Assembly (NCBI RefSeq): GCF_000969905.1
Contig: NZ_CP009520.1
Coordinates: forward strand, 4,092,001 to 4,156,000
Direction: 5' to 3'
DNA: 64,000 nucleotides
Source: Methanosarcina vacuolata Z-761
GTDB taxonomy: Archaea; Halobacteriota; Methanosarcinia; Methanosarcinales; Methanosarcinaceae
Notes under the pieces: model-generated
What the model saw: only the letters and a program-made list of their open reading frames with translations
Told to the model about the DNA's origin: nothing
Databases searched by the model: none
Shown: one piece after another, positions 59,714 to 64,000 of the stretch
Layout: each line of letters begins with the position of its first letter
Position numbering within the stretch: the stretch's first letter is position 1
Program-made: the position numbers and the translations under genes

Positions 59714-59732
59714 GATGGAGTCAAACTCCATC
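59714..59732 (-). terminator. Terminator of the glutamate synthase operon
   Basis: Perfect 8-bp stem GATGGAGT / ACTCCATC with a 3-nt loop, followed on the minus strand by TCTTTTCTCTTT. It is 31 bp past the stop of the last gene. Confidence 0.75.
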
Positions 59733-59762
59733 CAAATCTGTTTTGAAGTAATTATTTCGATT

Positions 59763-60797
59763 TTATTCCGGTTTTCTTGCAAGCTTCTTCTTTGCAAGCT
59801 TTTCAATGATCCCTAAGTTTACTTCCCCGCCAACACTCAATTTCTTGTTAGCAACTGCGCTTTCAAGAATGTGCTGTCCTACAAGAGTACGGACAATAAG
59901 AGTGGTGTAGCCGTCAGGGCTTCCAACTGAGCCGGCTGAAATATCAGCCTTGAGAGCAGTAAAGTCCGTACAGATACTGCAGCCTGGGCGAGTAGTATCC
60001 TCAAGTTCGGTAAGTGGGATTACATACTGTGTACCGTCATCGAGAGTGATTTCGAGCTTGCCCTTAACATCAATGCGGCAAACCTTCATGGGTTCGAGGG
60101 CGTACTCGCTTTTCAACTTGCCTGCAATAAGTTTTTCGTAGTCGAAACTTTCCGTGCAGAAAAGGCCTAATACGAAACGAATGGACTTTTTGTATGGGCC
60201 CACAAGCTGGTGGTCGGTTTCAAGCATTTTACGAACTGCTTGAACTACGCAGGGAACTCCAACGACTGCAATGTTCCTGTACTTCCTGTTTACAACCGCT
60301 TCCTTAAGGGAATAAACAAGAGGAACCCACCAGTTGTAACGGCTTCCTGCCTGACCGACAAGAGCTTCACTCTTAGTTATTACCATTGAGTGAGGCTTGA
60401 GGGTCCAGGGATCTTCCGTAACCGTAACTACAGCATCTACAAGGCCTGTATCCAGGGCGTTTGCAAGAATTGCTGTTACTGCTCCTCCACTCTGCTTTTT
60501 TGGAACATCAAACTCGGCTTTTCCAGCAGTAATTTCAAGATAGTCTCCGAGCAGGCTTGAGGGCTGTTCTTCGAGTCTTGGACAAACCTCGTAACAGGCT
60601 CCGCAGGGAACATCGTCAACAGCAGCTTTACAGTAGTTATTGCTCTTCGGATGTGTGGAATCCCCACCTATTTCGAAGTATAGAGCATCAGCAGGGCAGA
60701 CTGCAATGCAGGCCCCGCAGCCTGAGCAAAGGCCTTCGTCCCAGACTTTTGACTTGAGGTCAAGGTAACTTTTGCTGATTGGTTTCTGTTCTGCCAT
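59763..60797 (-). CDS. F420-binding FrhB/FpoF-like subunit linked to glutamate synthase
   Basis: A 344-aa protein of the FrhB/FdhB/FpoF family that binds F420, FAD and Fe-S clusters. N-terminal ferredoxin part: C24-x2-C27-x2-C30-x3-C34 and C56...C65-x2-C68-x3-C72. The FrhB core has QSGGAVTAILANAL, VGVPCVVQAVRKML, LGLFCTESFDYEKL, TRPGCSICTDFTALKADISAGSVG. As last gene of the glutamate synthase operon (6-bp gap) it most likely feeds electrons from reduced F420 to the enzyme, replacing NADPH. GGGAGTGATCAG precedes the ATG. Confidence 0.88.
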   Translation of the reverse strand: MAEQKPISKSYLDLKSKVWDEGLCSGCGACIAVCPADALYFEIGGDSTHPKSNNYCKAAVDDVPCGACYEVCPRLEEQPSSLLGDYLEITAGKAEFDVPKKQSGGAVTAILANALDTGLVDAVVTVTEDPWTLKPHSMVITKSEALVGQAGSRYNWWVPLVYSLKEAVVNRKYRNIAVVGVPCVVQAVRKMLETDHQLVGPYKKSIRFVLGLFCTESFDYEKLIAGKLKSEYALEPMKVCRIDVKGKLEITLDDGTQYVIPLTELEDTTRPGCSICTDFTALKADISAGSVGSPDGYTTLIVRTLVGQHILESAVANKKLSVGGEVNLGIIEKLAKKKLARKPE

Positions 60798-60803
60798 TTC
60801 TGA

Positions 60804-61547
60804 TCACTCCCATACATATTTGCTTGCGAAAGGACGGCTGCTTACAGGTCCGATCTTTGTGTAGTTGGTGTCCAGGAACTCTGCGGCGTCATACCCAAAC
60901 TGCTCGCAGAAGCTCTTTATAATTGGGGTAATGCGTTCAAGATCACTTTCGGTAAACTTGAATTTCTTGGCTCCTGTTCCAAGAAGGTAATCATCTACGT
61001 CCCCACGGATAATAATTTCTCCACCGTGGATTCCGCTTCCAATACCCCTATCTGTCATGGCTTTATCCTTGCCAATACCAAGCACGAGTACCATTCCACC
61101 TGCCATATATTCACCGAGGAAGGAATGGGCTGTGCCGCCTACAACAAGTATAGGTCTGGCGTCCACTTCATATTGTTTCATGTGGATGCCGCCCCTATAA
61201 CCAATATTATTCTTTATGAAGACTTTTCCTCCCCGCATACTGTGGGCAACCGCATCTCCTGCACTTCCGTGAATCACAAGCATTCCTTTATCCATTGTGT
61301 TTCCAGGAGCATGTTCGGCATTTCCATGTACAATACAGGTCGGCCCGCTCATGAATATCCCCAGATCTCCTCCGGGAACTCCATTGACTATGATGCGGAC
61401 ATTGCCTCTAAGCCCGTCACCTATAAAGCGCTGCCCGAGCACGTTGTCGAGTATGATTTCCTCTGCTCCATCAGCAATCGCAGCCCTGATTTTCTGGTTT
61501 AAGGGGGTGTAATGCATACCTTTGGCATCAATTTTTACCGTCTTCAT
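60804..61547 (-). CDS. gltB3: Archaeal glutamate synthase GXGXG-domain subunit
   Basis: A 247-aa protein with the repeated G-x-x-G-x-G-x-x-G right-handed beta-helix that forms the C-terminal part of bacterial GltB: AEEIILDNVLGQRFIGDGLRG, VPGGDLGIFMSGPTCIVHGNAEHAPGNTMDKG, GRMVIHGSAGDAVAHSMRGGKVFIK-like turns and GGIHMKQYEVDARPILVVGGTAHSFLGEYMAGG. It is structural, linking amidotransferase and synthase domains. It sits 5 bp behind the FMN subunit gene. Confidence 0.93.
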   Translation of the reverse strand: MKTVKIDAKGMHYTPLNQKIRAAIADGAEEIILDNVLGQRFIGDGLRGNVRIIVNGVPGGDLGIFMSGPTCIVHGNAEHAPGNTMDKGMLVIHGSAGDAVAHSMRGGKVFIKNNIGYRGGIHMKQYEVDARPILVVGGTAHSFLGEYMAGGMVLVLGIGKDKAMTDRGIGSGIHGGEIIIRGDVDDYLLGTGAKKFKFTESDLERITPIIKSFCEQFGYDAAEFLDTNYTKIGPVSSRPFASKYVWE

Positions 61548-61552
61548 TTCAA

Positions 61553-63064
61553 TCAGGCCCCCGCTGGCAGTACATCAAGGATTTCAAGCATTTTTTCGTC
61601 CAGCATATACCCACGCAGGCGGTCTCTATTGCCACGCAAGCTTTCTATACTGTTGATTCCCGCCGCACCCATAAGTTCACTGAGTTCGTCAGTCCAACCC
61701 TTAATAAGATTTGATACCTGAACTGCTCCGACCTCAGGATCAAGCCTGCTCACAAGATCTGGACGCTGGGTAGCAATACCCCAGGGGCAAAGGTTTCTAT
61801 AACAATTGCCGCAGACCCTACAGCCCAGAGCAACAAGAGCAGCAGTCCCGATATTAACAGCATCTGCTCCGAGAGCAATTGATTTGGCAAGGTCTGCACT
61901 GGTCCTTATCCCACCACTTGCAATAATTGAGATCTCGTTTCTGACGCCCTGTTCTCTGAGTTTCTGATCAACGCTTGCAATTGCAACTTCAATCGGAATC
62001 CCCACATTGTCCCTGAAGACCTTGGGAGCTGCACCAGTCCCACCACGGAATCCGTCAATCACTACCGCATCTGCAGAAGAGCGAGCAATACCAGCAGCAA
62101 TTGGAGCCACGTTATGCACAGCTGCAATCTTAACGAAGACAGGTTTCTTCCATTCAGTCGCTTCTTTCAGACTTCTAATGAGCTGAACAAGGTCTTCAAT
62201 ACTGTAAATATCATGATGAGGTGCTGGACTAATCGCATCGCTGCCAACAGGGATCATGCGAGCCTTTGAGACTTCTTCGCTTACTTTTTCTCCAGGCAGA
62301 TGTCCACCTATACCCGGTTTTGCTCCCTGACCGATCTTGATCTCAATGGCAGCGCCTCTTTCAAGGTAATCAATGTTTACACCAAAACGGCCTGATGCAA
62401 CCTGGACAACCATGTGGTCCTGGTAAGGATATAGAGCTTCATGGAGTCCACCCTCTCCTGTTCCCATATAAGTTCCAAGTTCTGTCACTGCCTTTGCCAT
62501 ACTAAGTTGAGAGTTGAGACTGATAGCTCCGAAACTCATGTGGCCGATCATAATAGGGGTGTTAAGCTTAAGATTTGGAGCAAGCTTTGTTTCGAGCTCT
62601 ACGTCACCACTTTCAGTCTTTCTAAACTTGAGTTTGGATGGTTTCTTTCCAATGTAAGTCCTGAGTTCCATTGGTTCTCTCAAGGGGTCAATGCTCGGGT
62701 TTGTAACCTGGCAGGCATCAAGGAGAAGACGGTCATAGACAACTGGCAAATCCCTGGCGTTTCCCATTCCTGAAAGGATAATCTTTCCACTGCGAGCCTG
62801 CTTAATAATATCCTCTCTGACCTCTCTGGTCCAGAGGGGATGGCTGCGGTAATCGATAGGTTTCTCTGTGAGCGTGATTGCATCCCTTGGGCACATGGCA
62901 ACACAGCGAAGGCAGCCTGTACATTTCCTGGATTCTATCAGGATTTTGTCGCCTTCTCTCCTGTACACGCCATAGGAACAGTTTTCGATACAGCGCCCAC
63001 AGTCCATGCATTGGTCACGGTCAATACTGACCTTGAATTTTGGGGGCACACTTCCGAGAGTCAT
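61553..63064 (-). CDS. gltB2: Archaeal glutamate synthase, ferredoxin-FMN subunit
   Basis: A 503-aa catalytic subunit that reduces 2-iminoglutarate to glutamate at FMN. Two 4Fe-4S motifs (C19-x2-C22-x2-C25-x3-C29 and C48-x2-C51-x2-C54-x3-C58) precede the GltS FMN-binding barrel: [89 protein letters not shown] and the Cys group [18 protein letters not shown] that holds the 3Fe-4S site. Its ATG overlaps the upstream amidotransferase stop by 4 bp. Confidence 0.95.
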   Translation of the reverse strand: MTLGSVPPKFKVSIDRDQCMDCGRCIENCSYGVYRREGDKILIESRKCTGCLRCVAMCPRDAITLTEKPIDYRSHPLWTREVREDIIKQARSGKIILSGMGNARDLPVVYDRLLLDACQVTNPSIDPLREPMELRTYIGKKPSKLKFRKTESGDVELETKLAPNLKLNTPIMIGHMSFGAISLNSQLSMAKAVTELGTYMGTGEGGLHEALYPYQDHMVVQVASGRFGVNIDYLERGAAIEIKIGQGAKPGIGGHLPGEKVSEEVSKARMIPVGSDAISPAPHHDIYSIEDLVQLIRSLKEATEWKKPVFVKIAAVHNVAPIAAGIARSSADAVVIDGFRGGTGAAPKVFRDNVGIPIEVAIASVDQKLREQGVRNEISIIASGGIRTSADLAKSIALGADAVNIGTAALVALGCRVCGNCYRNLCPWGIATQRPDLVSRLDPEVGAVQVSNLIKGWTDELSELMGAAGINSIESLRGNRDRLRGYMLDEKMLEILDVLPAGA

Positions 63065-64000
63065 TCAATAAACCTCCCTATTATTGGTTCTCCTGCCCTG
63101 GGGGTGTATACATTTTTAACTTCGGGGTCAAGTGCTCTTATTGCTGATTCTTCGCTGGAGATGTAAAGCCGGTTTCCATTCTCACCAACTACGAGAGGTC
63201 GCAGTTTAATCCTGTCAGTAAACCCAACAATACCATTCTCTGTTCCAACTACAATTGCAAAGGGTCCATTCATGAGGGCAGACCCGTATGTAAGGCGAAC
63301 TGCTTTGTTCAACTCTGCTTCTTTCTCAGGCATCCGGTCAATATCGTCCCAGAAAGGAGGGGCAAGAGCCTTGACAACCATCTCATACGACAGCCCATGC
63401 TGCCTTCCAAGCAGGTCAAACAGATAGGCTACAACCTCGGTATCAGTAAATAGGGAACACTTGTATCCGTATCCTTCAACATAGCGCTGGTTTGTGCCAT
63501 ATGAGGTAATTTCTCCATTATGTACTACTGACCAGTTAAGCAGGTTGAAAGGATGAGCGCCTCCCCACCAGCCTGGAGAGTTTGTGGGATAACGGTTGTG
63601 GCCAAGCCAAATATATCCCTTGTAATCTTCAATTCTGTAAAAGTTTGCCACATCTTCGGGCCAGCCGGAAGCTTTGAAGACTCCCATATTTTTCCCGGAG
63701 GAAAATATTGTAGCTCCTTTTACATTGGCATTTACTTCCATGACTATGTAAGTGACAACATCATTTTCAGAAGCCATTTTCCCTGCCATTAAGTCTTCTG
63801 AGGGCTTAAAGAAATATCTCCATGGGGTGTGTACTTTCTTTATGCCCGGCTGCGGGGTGGTAGGGATTTCTTCCTGGTGAACAATTATTCCCCATTGTTC
63901 GAGGAGCTCATCTACCTTCTTTTTTGATTCACCTAGATTGTCAAAGAAAACATGAAGAGCATAGTAGTCTGCATACTCCGGATAAATTCCATATGCAGCA
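63061..64000 (-). CDS. gltB1: Glutamate synthase class II glutamine amidotransferase subunit, partial (runs off the window)
   Basis: The reading frame has no stop up to position 64000, so the N-terminus lies beyond the window. The visible part, ~312 residues, has [88 protein letters not shown] and [28 protein letters not shown], a class II (Ntn) amidotransferase that hydrolyses glutamine to supply ammonia. The catalytic N-terminal Cys must be encoded past the window end. First gene of the glt operon; ATGA overlap with gltB2. Confidence 0.9.
   Translation of the reverse strand, partial: AAYGIYPEYADYYALHVFFDNLGESKKKVDELLEQWGIIVHQEEIPTTPQPGIKKVHTPWRYFFKPSEDLMAGKMASENDVVTYIVMEVNANVKGATIFSSGKNMGVFKASGWPEDVANFYRIEDYKGYIWLGHNRYPTNSPGWWGGAHPFNLLNWSVVHNGEITSYGTNQRYVEGYGYKCSLFTDTEVVAYLFDLLGRQHGLSYEMVVKALAPPFWDDIDRMPEKEAELNKAVRLTYGSALMNGPFAIVVGTENGIVGFTDRIKLRPLVVGENGNRLYISSEESAIRALDPEVKNVYTPRAGEPIIGRFIE

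Noticed and set aside
1-64000. tRNA, rRNA or CRISPR array
   Set aside because: No tRNA-type TTCGA arm with matching acceptor stems, no rRNA-like block and no spaced identical repeats of CRISPR type were found by reading both strands.

Overview
The window is a methanogenic archaeal chromosome segment and almost certainly comes from a Methanosarcina species. The evidence is archaeal information-processing genes (TATA-binding protein, SecE/Spt5, P-stalk proteins, proteasome-activating nucleotidase, MBF1), methanogen redox genes (HdrB/HdrC, F420:NADP oxidoreductase, an F420-linked glutamate synthase), anaerobic cobalamin synthesis, and long AT-rich intergenic regions with simple tandem repeats. 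Ribosome binding sites of the GGAGG/GGTGA type and T-rich hairpin terminators are common. I see no tRNA, rRNA or CRISPR array.

Layout. 0.6-14 kb: housekeeping genes (scpB-like, tbp, a GT2 glycosyltransferase, thiC, an exported M3 peptidase, ogt, a Fe-S protein, a three-domain lipoprotein, a SAM-hydroxide adenosyltransferase, a membrane HEAT-repeat protein, a YHS protein), separated by short tandem-repeat tracts. 14.4-18.6 kb: a KAP P-loop NTPase fused to an FGE-like domain, then a radical SAM gene. 18.9-24.1 kb (minus strand): ftsZ-secE-spt5-L11-L1-L10-L12, the P-stalk and translocation cluster. 24.5-31 kb: DUF99, PAN and MBF1 (divergent), a TatD-like hydrolase, and a convergent isocitrate/isopropylmalate dehydrogenase and DRE-TIM acyltransferase pair. 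31.7-36.3 kb: the cobalamin operon cbiT-L-F-G(N)-G(C)-H-C. 36.3-41.8 kb: an accessory island with two paralogous exported proteins flanking a low-GC three-gene cassette (a TIGR04255-like gene and two overlapping genes), a lipoprotein and several terminal-inverted-repeat relics. 42-50.5 kb: a thiol-redox pair (thioredoxin lipoprotein and CcdA), Mrp, DUF134, DUF1847, DUF1284, HdrCB, Fno and DUF2284. 50.9-59.6 kb: a second accessory region of M24, M28 and C39-like peptidases, a membrane wHTH regulator, a decayed M28 copy, and a repeated 5' regulatory plus signal-peptide module. 59.7-64 kb: an F420-linked archaeal glutamate synthase operon, cut off by the window end.

Most notable points: (1) the TIGR04255-like three-gene cassette; (2) a roughly 300-bp upstream module with an exported N-terminus present three times in front of different or broken exported proteins; (3) cbiG with no ATG/GTG/TTG start but a perfect Shine-Dalgarno ahead of an AUA codon; (4) the KAP-FGE fusion lacking one of the two FGE active-site cysteine positions; (5) a 186-190 bp two-copy element with 18-bp terminal inverted repeats and, at one copy, a perfect 10-bp target duplication. 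Functions were assigned by reading motifs. No database search was run.
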